Part shown: in pieces, positions 31,767 through 45,600 of the stretch
How the letters are laid out: every line of letters begins with the position of its first letter
How positions within the stretch are numbered: position 1 is the first letter of the stretch
Source: Plectosphaerella cucumerina
Lineage: Eukaryota > Ascomycota > Sordariomycetes > Glomerellales > Plectosphaerellaceae
Direction of reading: 5' to 3'
Assembly: GCA_020746995.1 (NCBI GenBank)
Contig: JAGPXD010000002.1
Span: forward strand, 1,612,001 to 1,676,000
Length of the DNA: 64,000 nt
Program-made: the position numbers and the translations under genes
The notes under the pieces: model-generated
The model's database searches: none
The model's input: the letters and a program-made list of their open reading frames with translations, nothing else
What the model was told of the DNA's origin: nothing

Positions 31767-34700
31767 GGCAGGGCGCAGGGCCGCGGACCGCGGCGGGATG
31801 CGAGGCGGCAGCAATGCGGGAATAGGGACCGCGTGGGAAAGGGTCGAGTCTGGCGTCGAAGCGGGCTGGACTGCAGCAGGCGTGGCAACTGGTTTGGTTC
31901 GGGCAGGCGGTCTTTCTCCTCCCTCTCGTCTGGCTTTTTTGTCTCTGGTTTGACGTGGCGGGCGGGTTGATGAGGGAGAAGGGGAGGGAGATTTGAAGAT
32001 GAGGAAATCGGCAGAGAAACTGGAGTCGACTCGGGTGGTGTATGGGAATGGACCTATGGATGGGATGGGACGGGGCTGCCCTGGCCTGCCCTGGACACCC
32101 ACCCCAGCAAAAGGAGGGTCCCCGAACGGCGCTAAGAGTTGAGGGCGGGTTCGCTCCGCCGTGCAGTGCCAGCCAGGCCAGTGCCAATGCACGGGGCGGG
32201 CGGGCAGGGCAATTCGCTTCTGGGGGGAGGGGGTCTAGGGTCAGGCAGGTACCCAAGTACCCAAGCAACCAAGCTGTCGCTGACCACTGACGGGGACGGG
32301 AAGGTGTCGCTGGGAATTGGCGACTGGAACTGACCCTCCAAATTGGTCAGGGTCGGCGGTACCTGTGGCCTGCTGCTTGTCCCGGCTGCCGGGCGCTGCA
32401 GCATTCGGCACGATCGACGTACCCAGTACAGAGTACTTGCCCTGACACCCATCACTTTTCTCGTCTCAATTCAATGGCAGCCCACGAACGAACGACCTGC
32501 TGCTTGGGGGACTGATCATGAAAACACCTAGCCGCCCCTCGAATCGAAGTCGGTGACGCGGGCACTCGCTGGGAGTGCCGGCAGGCACGCACGCACCGGC
32601 AGCTTTCCAGGTTCCCTCCACACTGCGGACTCCTCCTCACCATGACCCTGGCAAGCCTTGAGCGATGTGCTCATGCAACCGGCGCACTGGCACTTGACAC
32701 TGGCACTCGCGCTGAGGCGCCCTCCGAGTCCCCTCCCTCCATTCGGCCGCGCGCTTTCCAACGCCAGATCCATCCACCACGATGCATCGTCAAGCGGGGA
32801 CTCGAAGTCATGCCCTCACGATCCAAACTGTCACCACGGGTCGTCATCTTGAGTCGGACCCTGACACTATGAGGGCTTCAACAAACTTGAAGGACGCAGC
32901 GCAGCGACCAAACTCCTCCCAGTCCGGCTGAAAAGCAAGCAAAGCCTCCTCCGTCCCGGTGCAACCCACCCCAGGCACATCCAATTCGAAATCAGGCCCT
33001 CCTTACATAATTCACCAGGGCTTGGCCACCATCTCACCTCTACCAGGTCTGGGACTCCCAACCCGGTCGGCCGAAGAGAGGATCAAAGCCCCAAGATCAC
33101 GACTTGGCCATTCTCGAGCGTTGCGTAACGTTGCCGGCATCACAGCACACAACATCGTGGAGTCAGAACACCGTCCGAAGTGCTGATGACTCGGCCATCA
33201 AACCCCCCCGGGACACCTGTCCCGGACTCGCCACTCCACACAAAAGACGGTGCAGTGCCCAGCGATCTCCCACGCTGGCCCGGTGCCCGCTCCCCCAGCG
33301 GGATCGCCTGAAGCTGGCATCCTCACCTTCTTTTCCTAGGGCAGGGCAGGCCCACGAGTCAGGGCTCGTCAAGGGGGAAGATCCGAGGTGAGCCAGGGCG
33401 AGCAAGGGTACGTGGCATTTGGGCCACCAAAGGGACTCTGGCTGCCCGGGAGCCGGTAGGCGGCCAGTCGGGGCCAGCATTGGACGAGTGGGTTGATGAG
33501 CCGGGAGAGATCTCTGTGGTTGGCCGATGTCCACCGTCGGGGGGATGTGTCATGGTGCAGGGGCCGTTCGATCTTTAATGGTGCCGGGGCTTTCTTCACC
33601 CCCTTGTCCGCCGTCTCCATGTTCTAGTGCAGCGACCACGGCGGCGCCTCGGGGCGTGACCTGCAAATCTGCAACAGGAGACAGCCCGGGGGTCGCTCCA
33701 CCATCGTCGACTTGAAGAGACACCTGGAAGCTGGACACCCGAGCCGACTCTGCTGCCATATTGGAGCCAATGCTGCGTCCCGTGCCTTCATCGTCGACAG
33801 AAAGCGGGCATTCCGTGTTCTAGAATCGACCTTCAAAGAGGAGCTTCGAAATGGCACGTTCTGCTGGGAGTAGAACACATGAAGAGTGGAATGTGCGTTG
33901 TTTCCCACGCAATGAAACTTCCTGTGCTGACAGGCGAGCCAGGTGGGCTTCGTCCCTGGACTATCGCGGCATCAGATCCCTCTTTGCAAACTTCTAGGCG
34001 TCGAGAAAGCCCAATTGTTGAGGCGGAGGTCGAATCTCAAGTCTTGTAACGTACACCTCTCAAGTCCGAACCGATGTCCGACCACCATCGCGGCCTAGGA
34101 GTGATCGAATGTCAAGCACGGTGGTACCGATCTGCGTGCAAAGGTACGGCCGCATCCACACTTTTCGGCTAGAATCAGAGTCCATCAAGTCGATGAGGTT
34201 TGGGGGTCCCAGATCTTCTAAAATATGCCTTGACTGAGGTATGATGCCTCCCAGGGGGGGGTAGGAAGGTCCTCATCGTGCCAAGGGGGCGATTGTCAGT
34301 TTCACGGTAGCTACTTCTGACCGACGTTGGTCAGGTTGATCGGAGGCGGCACCTCAATTGTCCGGTGTTTTCTTCGCCTTGCAGTCGATGAAAGCACAGG
34401 GCGTCGTTGATGCGACCGATCTCTCATCTGGGACAAACTTTTTGCTGGGCTTGGCGATCCCGAGGAAAGCACCGTCGACGAGCCCAACATTGGAACATGT
34501 GGCGGCCAAGGGAGCTAACGCTTTGCGCAAAGGCGGCGACTCGTCGTGACGACGCCTTCTGCCAGGCAGTTCCCCCCGGTTTTCGCAAGGAGTGGGTGGC
34601 GTTAAGCCGGAACGGGAGGCCTGGCGCCCTGCAAGGAATGAGCCACGAGATCTGCCCGTTTCGAGGTTGGCACACCACTGGCCGACGGAATTAATACCAA

Positions 34701-35484
34701 CCTAGGGGGCCTAGGGCCCCTGGACCCCATCCAAGGCCGGCTCTGCCGTCGTCCCACCTCCACCAGATAAGCTTGCCCGTCCGTAGCAGTTCCGCACCTC
34801 ACCACTCACGCCCACCTCGCAATGATGCCACACCCTTGGAGGGCGAAAAAGTCTGTCGTTGCTTTTGACCGTCTGTCCGACGGCGTGCCGGCAGCAGGAA
34901 GCCATCACATCCATAGGGCGAGAGGCGCTGCCAAATGCCCCTTTGCAACAGAGAAGTGCCTGGAGCGTGCTGACGGATCGTCCGAGGCAGGCAGCCGCAT
35001 CGCATCGGCGGGGAAAAAAGGGGGGAGGGGTGTGTGTGGGCACGACGGCGCGGCGCAAGGAGATGGGAAACGCTGGAATGCAGGGATCCTGGCGACACAC
35101 ACGGCCGCAGCCGCAGCGCAACCGTGGAAGGATGGAAGGGAAGGCCAGCAGCACAGCGAGGGACGGGCGGAAGGGCGAACCAGGGCCGTGCGTCATGTTA
35201 GTCATCAGGGAAGACAGGGCGGGCCTGGCTAGACCTTGGCGGGCCTGGGCCCAGGGATGATTGATGCCACCTTCCGGACTTGACCCGGGCGGGTTACGAA
35301 GCTCTGCCTATCGCATCCATCCCTGAGCCCAAGAAAAGAACACCATACCGGTTGACGGCCCAGCTACCTCGTGATAGTACCCGCGCGAGCCCGCCGTCGC
35401 ATCAAAAGCACAACAATTACCATCAAACAGCGTGCGACCTAGAGCTTGCTCTCCTTCACATCATTCCACAACAGAGGCCTCGCC
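31767..35484. other. 3.7-kb divergent intergenic region between SIF2 and the TMEM115-like gene
   Basis: GC-rich, with frequent short open frames on both strands but no coherent protein or splice pattern. It must contain both promoters. No tRNA or repeat was found by eye. Confidence 0.5.
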
Positions 35485-36683
35485 ATGCCGCCAAGAATAA
35501 ACATCCCGCCGGTGACGCGAGTCGCCCTCGGCGCCCTCGTCGTACAGTCCTTCCTCAGTGCCGCCATCCGCTACAGACAATGGACCTCGACATCTGACGT
35601 CGTCATTCCCTACTTGACGCTGGTACCGCAGCTGTCTCTGTTCTACCCATGGACCTTCCTGTCGACGACGCTGGTCGAGAACAACATCTTCACCATCAGC
35701 ATCGCCGGGGCGACGCTTTACTATGGAGGCCGCTACCTCGAAAGAGCTTGGTCCTCGGCGGAACTGGCGAAGTTCCTCATCCTGGTGGCTCTGATCCCCA
35801 ACGCCCTCACGTTCTTGGTTTTGATCATCCTCTTCACGCTGAGCCGCAATGAGCACTGGACGTACGTTGTCTACTCTCCTCGCCTCGCCTTGTTGCGAGG
35901 GCGGCCTCCTCCTCCCTCGATGCAATTGCTAACGACATCACGACTCACAGGCTCACCGTCATCAACGGCACCGTCCCCCTCCAGATCTCCTTCCTCGTCG
36001 CCTTCAGCCAGCTCGTTCCGGCGCACACCGTCACCCTCTTCCGCGGCATTCTCTCCCTCAGGGTACCTCGGTTCCCGCTCGTCTACATCGGCATCATAAC
36101 GGCGCTGGCCCTGTCGCCCCTCATGTCTATCGCCTCCTTCTTCGAGGCCATTTTCGGCCTCCTTGTCAGCTGGACATACCTGCGCTTCTACAAGAAGGTC
36201 TTCCCGGACCTCGACGCCTCGCAGCCCACCTCCCTTCGTGGCGACGCCAGCGAGACCTTCGCCTTTGCCGAATTCTTCCCGGGCCCCGTCAAGCCCTTCG
36301 TCGCCGCCGGCGCCAACCAAATCTTCGAGGTCCTCGTGGCCATGAAGCTCTGCACACCCTTCTCCTACGACAACCAGGCCTCCTCGCGCGGAGGTAACTA
36401 CATCCACCGCACCGTCCCCGGCAGCGCGAGAGCCGAGGCCGAACGCCGCAGAGCTCTTGCCCTCAAGACCCTCGACCAGCGCCTCCATGCTGCCACGGCC
36501 AACACCGCCGGGCGGGCAGCCACCAGCAGCCCTCCGGCAGGCCAGCCTTCCGGTCCCACGGTGAACGCGCAGCCGCAGCCCGCGACACAGACGGCCATGA
36601 CGTCGCAGCCGAGTGCCCTGCTGGGCGAGACGAACTACAATCCCGATCACGACGACACGCATGACGGCAAGAATGGGGCGTAG
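35485..36683 (+). CDS. TMEM115-like (DUF1751) Golgi membrane protein
   Basis: Rhomboid-like integral membrane protein. The human member TMEM115 sits in the Golgi and affects retrograde transport. Two exons (35485-35861 and 35951-36683) with an 89-bp intron give 369 residues. The frame upstream begins at TTG, so I chose the ATG at 35485. Hydrophobic segments lie near residues 10-27, 50-80, 90-115, 127-160 and 165-190. Between the first two is TLVPQLSLFYPWTFLSTTLVE, typical of DUF1751. The motif NGTVPLQISFLVAFSQLVP spans the region after the splice site. The rhomboid catalytic Ser/His pair is not evident, so it is probably not a protease. The cytosolic tail after about 290 is Ala/Pro/Gln-rich. 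Confidence 0.85.
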
Positions 36684-38303
36684 ACCTAGGTTATAGGGTT
36701 GATGTTGAAACATGGGGAGAGACGATGGACGTGTGCACTTTTGGGCCCGGCATCGACGGACGGTTGTACCTTGTAATGAGCACTGGGTTGCAGCGAACGG
36801 CCTGCTGTAGGAGTACGAGGTAGATTATCGAGCGAAATGCTTCTTTCTGAATGCCTGGTCTTGGTCATGTGGTGCCGTGAAGGGGTGAGGCCGCACAGGA
36901 ATAAATCACCGAGCAAACGCCATAGATAGTCACCCAGCATCTATCTGCCTTGGGTGTTCGCGGTGTTGAAGCTCCAAGTCCAAGCCCAGGCCCCGACTGG
37001 AAAGCCTGTCCCACGATCATGCACATCACAGTTGCAGGGGTTGAGCTTCCCTGTTGTGGCGTCCGCTGCTATTTAATCCAAAAAGCCGACTATCGCCAAG
37101 GATAACAGACCACAGCCGCCACGACAGGGTTGAAATAAAGATGGCCCCAACGCACACCGGTGGGCAACCGGGTTCAAGCAGGGCGTGCACACCGCTGGCT
37201 GTGGAACGCTTTGTATACCAGGCACAATATCCAAGACATGGAAGCAGCCAGCTGACTCAGGAGGCTTTCCGGGATATGTGAACCGTCCTGCCGCCATATT
37301 AGGAGGCAGCAGGAGGCGAAGATCATGTCTCAGTGGGGGTGACAGGCTCGCCGCCCGTGGCGCTAACGCGGGCGTGGGAAGGGAGGGAGGGAGACACGAA
37401 AGCAACGCGGCTGAAAAGACGGTGCGGGCGACACAGGTATGAGGGAGGGGTGTGGTGTGCGAGTGTGTAAGAGAAGCAGTCGGCTCGCGACAGACGGACG
37501 GATGTGTTCCTGCGATGAGCCCTCGAGGAACGGCTTGGAGGCGGGGCAGGCACACGGGACGGACGGGGGTGGTTTGACATGACATGCTGCCTCCGCAGGC
37601 CGTGACCAGGCCGACAGCATCATGTCTGAACCCGTGCCGGCGGCTGTCTATCGTGCTGTCGTGCCGCCGCGGAAATGTTGTGGAATGCGCGGTGTGACGT
37701 GGGGACGTCTGGGGCGTTGTGCCAACGTCCGGGCGGGCCATGTACCTGGCACCCGGGTCTGGGGCAGACGCGGAATCACACTCGCCATCTCTTTGATTTG
37801 GTCGTCGACCCGGTATGCTTCCAAGTATTGATTTAGAGATCACATGTGGTAATGGCCTACTGAGAGGCTCATGACTGTCGACTTTCAGGAGTTACGTTGG
37901 CATCTCTCTGTTGCATCACCATCACTCATGTCAAATGGGACGTGACATCACCAAACCCCGTCTGACCAGGCTGGGCATTTACTTAACTCATGGATGGCCC
38001 CATCAAATAGAACCATCGAGTTCTGGATTCCAGTGGCCAGCGACTACGGCACTGAACATGTCGAGTGCAACACCAACTCCGAGGATTGCTCTCTCCTACA
38101 GAACCAGGTTATGCTGGCTGATACCTAGACTTCCATGACCTAAAAGGTAGAGTAGTCTTTTCAACCCGAAACGCATCGTATAATATCCACTAAAAAGAAA
38201 CAAACCTTTACACAGCTTTAATTCTTCAATTCAACTGTCTGAATAGATTCAAAACCACGTTCCCTGCGCTGCGACTTTGACCAGCAAAAAGCAAAAGAGA
38301 AAT
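36684..38303. other. Intergenic downstream of the TMEM115-like gene
   Basis: 1.6 kb without a supportable gene. The part before 38304 becomes AT-richer than the surroundings, as expected downstream of a Pol III gene. Confidence 0.5.
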
Positions 38304-38400
38304 TGATGAGGACGAGACTTGAACTCGCGCGGGTTGCCCCACCAGGAATGTCGTTAAGGTGACCTTAACCTGGCGCCATAACCAACTCGGCCACCTCACC
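38304..38400 (-). tRNA. tRNA-Leu (anticodon AAG) with a 15-nt intron, copy 2
   Basis: All 97 bases, including the intron (38362-38348), are identical to the copy at 10113-10209. The class II fold, A73 and AAG anticodon are therefore the same. T-runs lie just downstream on the minus strand. The flanks outside the gene differ from those of copy 1, apart from short A-rich similarity. Confidence 0.95.
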
Positions 38401-41400
38401 ATTGGATGGTGATCGGGGAGATTTCGGGGCTCATGTCGACCACGCGGACCCCGCCCCACCGCCCCACTGCCAGGACCAAACCCTGAGAAGGCCAGCCTCG
38501 TCATCACGGTGCTTGGGCTGTCGTCTCGTCTCGTCCGTGCCCCAGTCGTTCGGCACAGCGCGCAGCAGCGTTCATGCTAAGGTTAGTCGATCAGGAAACG
38601 TTAGGGGAGGAGTCGGCCCCGGGAGTTGAAACGCAGTGGTTGGGACGACAAGGCGGGATCGTCGCAACTTGATGGTATCCAAAACGGCAATCAAGAGGAA
38701 GAAGAATCCCTGGAGGAAAGAAGGGGGAAGCCAAGAACCCGGGGAAGCTCGGTCGCGAGAAGAGCGGCACTCCCGAAGGTCTAGACGCCGGCCGGGGTCC
38801 TACTACTCTGGCCTGTCTCATCGATAACAGGGAGTTCCATTCCATCCAAGGGGCGGGCGGGCAAAGAGGGAACGCATAATTTGAGAAGAAGAGACAGATA
38901 GAACGGCAGCAGGGTAAGGGGTAAACGACCGAGTCATCGTGAGCCGGGTCTTTCAGTTCGGTCCCCCTGCAGATGATGCGATGCAGGTGGCGAACAACCG
39001 AAGCACCCAAGGCCAGCACCCCCGACCACGCACCTGCCTGCCCAGGCCTGCATCAGCGGCCCCCGAGCCGGGCACTGAGGCGAGACGACCAACAAGCCCA
39101 CGGCGCAGACAGATGGTGTGCGTGTGCAGGTCAGACCCCCGGGTGGGCAGGCGGGTCAAGCCAGCAACGCCCAGGCCGCCAATCAGCCGCCCGGGACGCC
39201 GCCCCTGAGCCTCCTCCGAGCTCCCCCTCCATCTCACCCATCCTGGCCGTTGCATCGCAATCTGCGGCCCGGGACAAGCGTGCAAGCTGGCAGCTGGGTT
39301 CGTTTGGGGTGGGACGGAGGGGGTGCGCGGGCGGGCGTACGCACGCACGCGAGACGCGAGCGAGGGAGCAAGCAAGCGACATTTTCTTGATCGCTGGGCT
39401 GGCTGACGAACATGCAATAACGCCCGTGTCGACGTTGAATTATCCTGGGGCCCGGCGCATTCGGTTGCGTCGTGTGGTTGCTAGGGCTGTTTTGGCTGCC
39501 CGCTCTCCCCCAAAAGTGTGAACGTTGGTTGCTTCCATCGGGAGGATGTGCTTCCATTGGACCACGATCGTCACCCGCTTCCACGACGGAGATTGATGAG
39601 GGCCAATGAATGCGTCCTTGGCGGACGAGCGGAATAATGATTAAGAAGGGCGGCTTCGTCTCTGCAAATGGGCCACCCTCTCCTGTCTGGTATGATGAAA
39701 TGAGCTGCAACTCGGGGCCATGACTCGGCGACTCGGACGAAGCACGCGCACGATGCGATCGTGAGAAACCTGAGCCAGGGGGGGGGTGCCCACCGTGACC
39801 ACGCTGCGTTCCTCGCTTGAGGGAGCCGCTTGGGCACTGGAATGTCGCGATCGCGTTCCCGCGTTCCTCGGGATTGCGATGATGCAGCTCATGGCGAAAT
39901 TCCTCAATTCCCAGGTCGTTGTGTGGGTGAGTAATGCCAGAAGCCCTCACCGACTTGCCCGCCGCCAAGCGGCTGCTCATTGGGTCGGACTTTGCTCAGT
40001 GTTTTGGGAGTGACGAAAGGGCTGGGGTTCGGCAGCTGAGCGGCTTGATCTCCAGGTCCGACTCCAGCCCCCCCTTCCCAGCCCCCCAGCCTCCCGGGCG
40101 GCCCTACACCAAATGTCCGGTACGTACCCGGGCGTGCCGCGCCACGGTGAGGTGCCAGACAAGCTCGGGGTTATGTAATCAACAGCCATTCAGGTCCCCG
40201 TTTGCCGAGAGGTGAACAACCCTGCGCAATGACTCGATGGGACGACCGCACGTGGGTGTTTCCCAAAAAGGCGTTCTAGCGGCGAGCCGCCATTCTTCTA
40301 CCGCTCATCAGTGCAAACGGGCCGCTGTTGTCTTGCCCACCTCGCCTAGACAATGCTCCGACTGCCGCAGTGGGTGCCTGCGCACGTCAGCGCATCCGAG
40401 TGCGGTCGTCAGTCGGACGAGGAGGGTATGAGGGCTCGATGCAATTTTGCCTTCGATGTGGTGGCTCGTCGTCCTTGGTCCGGACGATTGACGTTTGGCA
40501 AGCTTTCTGGCTGACACGCCTCCCTCAACGCCCATCAGGCGTCATCCGTGGTTGACTGTGGCGCGCCACGACCTCCTGGGGGCGCACGCAAACCGTGGCC
40601 ACAAACGGCAATTGTGGAGGCGAGCAGCCAGCGTTGCGCTGGACTGGACGAGCAGGAAGCTTAAGCACGCGGGCTTCTTGGAGTGTTGTATCGAGCAACT
40701 CGCAGCCATGCGGCGGATGACTGTATTCGCCCCGTGTTTCTGGCTTCATCGGTTGACTTTGGTGGTCAAAGACGGGGGCGAAGAGAAGCGAACAGTACCA
40801 ACGACCGGTCCACGCTAGTAACATTGGGCGCCCTGATACGAATAAGCCGACCGTCCGAGTGTGGGGTGCGCCGTCGGGGAGACCCTGTGACGATGAGGCA
40901 TCGCGCCTGGACGACCCGCCAGATTCAACCGATCTTTCTGTTCTAGACGGTCGGCTGGAAACTGAAGACTCGTCCAGCCAGCCCAGCAAGACGGGCTGAC
41001 AGCCATGACGACGGGCGTTCCCTTGGTTTGAATTTAGTGAGCAATGCCGGGGCTGCCACCCACTCAAGCCACTGTACTTGGAACCGCCGTTGGTGGTTTG
41101 CAGCCTCCCCCGTCGGAGACACCCAATACCATGGGGGAGATCACCTTGCAGGCTTGCAGGGTGGGTGACGAGCGAGATGAACCGGCGGAAAATGAGAAAA
41201 AAAGAAAAAAGACTTCGGAGGATGTGGGTGGAGGTGGTGGTGGTGTCATGCGCTGCTGCCGCTGCCGGCAAAATGGTGCGGTAAGGTAAGGTATCGCGAG
41301 ATGACGACCCCGGGGGTGATTCGGGGCGATCAATCAGTGTCCTGTAGCGCGCAAGTCAGCAGGCAACCTACTTGTAGCTTTACAGCGTTCGGCGGGGGAG

Positions 41401-42610
41401 ATGGCGAGACGGCCGGACCAGCCAGCCCAGCGCACATCTGCAGCCAGCCAGCCGCGCCCCAAGGTGTGGGATGCATTGGCACGCATGTGCATGGGTCGAG
41501 GAACGTCCCGGGGCTGGTGGCCAAATGCGGCGCGTGCGGAAGAAGCCACCTCAGAGACAAGCCAGATCCATCCGGCCAAGGGGGAGGGGGGAGACTGGAG
41601 GTGATGCTGGTGCTTCTTCTCCTGCAGTGTGGGTGCCTCGCTGCCTCGGGGGGCGTGTGGCATCCACCCGGCGTCCCAGCAACTCGCGGCGCAGGCGGGT
41701 GGGGCAAGGCCCGACAGCGGTGCACCCACCTCACCACGGCCTGCGCAGCGCACGCACGCCGGACGTCGACAGCACGGTGCAGGGGTCTGCTCCCGGGGGG
41801 CAGGAGTGGAGAACGAACGCTGCGGTACGTACCTCAAAGCCTGGTGCCTCCACGTCCTCAACTCCTCACGCGGGCTGCAGCTGCAGGGGAGGGGGGGTGG
41901 GGACCCGCTAAGACGACGTCCCCCCCTTTCATTGCCAAGAGGGGGGGGCGGCGGCGGCGCCAGGGTGCGCGGGCCTCGGGGGTGGCAGGAGGACCTAAGG
42001 AGCCCACACGCCCCTCATGGGTAAGGTGAGTTTGGCCATGGGAAGAAACCAGAGGGAACGCAGCCCTTCCTCTCCCCTTCCCGTCCGTCATTCTCGTCGC
42101 CAACCTGCAAACCTGGATCCCCAGACCCCCATTGCCTCCTGCCATCAAACACCTGTCCCTCTGGGCTCGACTGCTCTCCGCGTTCACCTCCAAAGCCAGC
42201 GCCCTCCCCAGCGTGTCTGGCCCAGCGCGGCACACTATCGCCTGCATCTTCATCTGGTCCCTTCAATTCCATCGGGTCCGCCTGTAATTTTTCCCAATCC
42301 AAAAGACCTGGCGCGCGCCGCATCCGCGCCGTCAGCCTCAGACGCAACCCACACCGCAACCACAACCGCAGCTCGGCCTGCCAGCTCCCTCGCGACTCTG
42401 TTCGCCATCTGCCCTGGGGAGATCAGACAGAACTTGGTCATCAACATACTATCGACGCTGCTGTTCTCGACCCCGATCACCTGCTGGCGCAGGTAATCCT
42501 GATAAGCTTCCCCCCTCTTCGCCCGACTGCATCTGCCGCCGGCGACCGGCATTACCTTGGGAGCCCGCCTCCCATAAGCATCGGCTCCCGTCACAGTCCT
42601 GGATATCGCC
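38401..42610. other. 4.2-kb intergenic region and leader of SSN6
   Basis: The proximal 600 bp before SSN6 is pyrimidine-rich and likely leader. It holds an upstream frame of 159 codons (42017-42496, true ATG) that ends 114 bases before the SSN6 start. The rest shows G-runs and C-runs near 41880-41960 but no supported gene. Confidence 0.5.
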
Positions 42611-45600
42611 ATGGCGAATCATCACCCATCGCCGACCATGGCCATGCAGGCACAACATGGTGGTCCTCCTGGTCCTCCCGGCCCGCCTGGCCCTCCTGCC
42701 CCTCTGAACCACTCGGGCGACTTTCCCCCGTCGCGCCAAATTCCCTTCGTCACCGAGGCCCTCTGGATGCAAGTCGGTAAGTCAAACCATCGCGCGCCTC
42801 GTGTGTCCTGTTTGTGTGCTAACCACGCGTCCAGGCTCTTGCGCCGAAGCACTGGGCGATCTCGATGAGGCCATGTCGTGTTACGAGAGCGCCCTGCGGG
42901 CCAATCGGCAGTCCATTCACGCCCTCAACGCCATCAGCCTGATCCTGCGCACGCGCGAGCAGTTCCACAAGGCCGTCGACTTTTTGCAAAACATCCTCAA
43001 GATCGATGCTCACAACGGAGAGGCTTGGGGCAGTCTTGGTTCGTCCACCCCCATGCAAGCTTGTGGGAAATGATGCGCTAACCTGACCCTTCCAGGCCAC
43101 TGCTACCTCATGATGGACGACCTGCAGCAGGCGTACACTGCCTACCAGAATGCCCTGGTCAACCTTCGCAACCCCAAGGTAGGTCGATGCGCCACCTATA
43201 AATCATGCCCTATGCCTAACATTTTCTGTAGGAGCCCAAGCTCTGGTACGGCATCGGTATTCTGTACGATAGGTACGGCTCCCTCGAGCACGCCGAAGAG
43301 GCCTTCTCGCAGGTCATGCAGATGGAGCCGGCCTTTGAGAAGGCCAACGAGATTTACTTCCGCCTCGGCATAATATACAAACAGCAGCAGAAATATGCCC
43401 AGAGCCTGGAGGTGAGTTCTAGCCAGTTCTCGCGCTGACGCGCGCCGCGGGTTCAATGCTGACAATCACGCAGTGCTTCAAGTACATTGTTTCGTCTCCG
43501 CCCCCACCCCTGAGCGAGGAGGACATCCTCTTCCAGATCGGGCACGTGCACGAGCAGCAGAAGGACGTAAGTTTCCCGCCTGGCTTCAACTTCGCGCTTT
43601 GTAATCTCGTCTGACCAATTTTTCACAGTATGACAGCGCCAAGGCTGCCTACCAACGCGTCCTCGAGCGCGATCCCAGCCATGCCAAGGTTCTCCAGCAG
43701 CTGGGTTGGCTCCACCACCAGCAGAGCCAGAGCTTCCAGAGCCAGGAGAGGGCCATTGAGTTCCTTGAGAAGTCCGTCGCAGCTGATCAGAACGATGCCC
43801 AGAGCTGGTACCTCCTTGGCCGCTGCTACATGTCCCAGCAGAAGTACCCGAAGGCCTACGAAGCCTACCAGCAGGCCGTGTATCGCGACGGACGCAACCC
43901 TACCTTCTGGTGCTCTATCGGCGTTCTGTACTATCAGATCAACCAGTATAGGGACGCGCTGGACGCCTACTCTCGCGCCATCCGCCTCAACCCCTTCATT
44001 TCCGAGGTCTGGTATGACCTTGGTACTCTCGTGAGTCCTACCAGAGATTGCTCAGTTTTGCGATTTCTCACTTACTGACCTGTACTAGTACGAATCCTGT
44101 AACAACCAGATCAGCGATGCGCTTGACGCGTACCAGCGTGCTGCGGAACTCGACCCCTCGAACCCGCACATCAAGGCGAGGCTGCAGCTCCTGCGCAATG
44201 GGCCCCCCAACGGCGGCCAGCCACCCAGCGCGCCGCAGCCCGCCGATGTTCACCCGGCGTCTTACCAGGTTGGCCCCGCGCCACCGCAGTGGGCGGGATC
44301 TGCTCCTCAGCCTCCCGGACAGCCGCCCCAGCCTGGCGGTCCTGGATCCTGGGGTCGCCTCGCCGACATCAACCCGCCTCCTCAGCCCGCAAACCCCTTC
44401 GACCAGGGACGGGAAGGCTTCAGGGGACCTGCTCCCCCGCTGCCTCGTCAGCCCAGCCCCCGGCAGGAACAGCAGCACGGTCGGCCTCCGTACCCTGAGC
44501 CGAACCGTCCCGGCTCCATCCGCCGAGGCCCGACCCCTCCCCCTTCCAATCACTACGCTTCTGGACCGCCTCCCCCGCCTCCTCATCAGGCTCCTTCTGG
44601 ACAGCCGCGAGTTCCTAACCCGAACTACGTGCCTACGCCTTCCTCGACGGCTCAGATGCCTTCTATGAATGCCGGACCCAACGCCGGCCCCGCAGGCGGA
44701 CCTCCCGGATTCGGCGGCATCAGCAGCCCCAGGCCTGGCGAGAGGCCCATCCACGAGAACCGGATGCCCTCTCCCAAGTCGGCCTACCCCCAGCACCAGC
44801 CGCCTCCCCCGCCCGCTCAGTATGGCGGCCGTCACCTCGACGGACCCATGCCTCCCATGGCGGATGGCCCTCCCCAGGCGCCGCCTCCCGGCATTCCCTC
44901 CGAGCAGGCTCACCCTCGGAGCGACCATGACCGCCCGCCATCGGCACCTCCCAAGCGCATGCGCGAGTGGGAAGAGGAGACAGTCATCAAGCGCCCCGCG
45001 AACGATGAGAACAGGGCGAGGCTGGATGATGTGCGTCCCCGGCGACCTTCTACGCCCCCTGGTCCCCGCGAGCCTTACCGCCGCAACTCGTCTGAGGCTC
45101 GTCGTTTCGACGACCAGCGTCGCGCGGATGAGCAGCGTCGCCTCGACGACCAACGCCGCATTGATGACCAGCGCCGTATCGATGACCAGCGACGGGCCGA
45201 GGAGCAGCGCCAGCCCAACAACGACTCTTACCACCCTTCCGAGGCTGCCCACCACCCCCCTGGCCAGGCTCCTCCCCCCTCCAACCACCTCCCTCCCATG
45301 CAGGCATCCACGGCCCCTATGCAGAGCCATGTGCATGAGCCAGCCCCGGCGGCCGCGGGCCCGCCTGCTCCCGCGAAGGAGTACCCCGCGGACGAGCGTG
45401 CTTCCCTGGAGGCAAACCGCCCTCCCGTGGCTAACGAGCCGGAGCGGGCCGCTCGCAAGATGGAGGTTGACGAAGACTACGACGACAGCGGCGAGGACGA
45501 AAAGAAGACGGCGGCGGTGACCACCAACGGCACTGGCGCTGCGCCTGCTGCCAGCGACAGCAAGGCCCCGGCGAGCACCGGCACCAACGGAATCGCAGGC

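Noticed and set aside
41301..42029. 242-codon frame upstream of SSN6
   Set aside because: Gly/Arg/Cys-rich composition from G-run and C-run DNA, with no recognisable domain.
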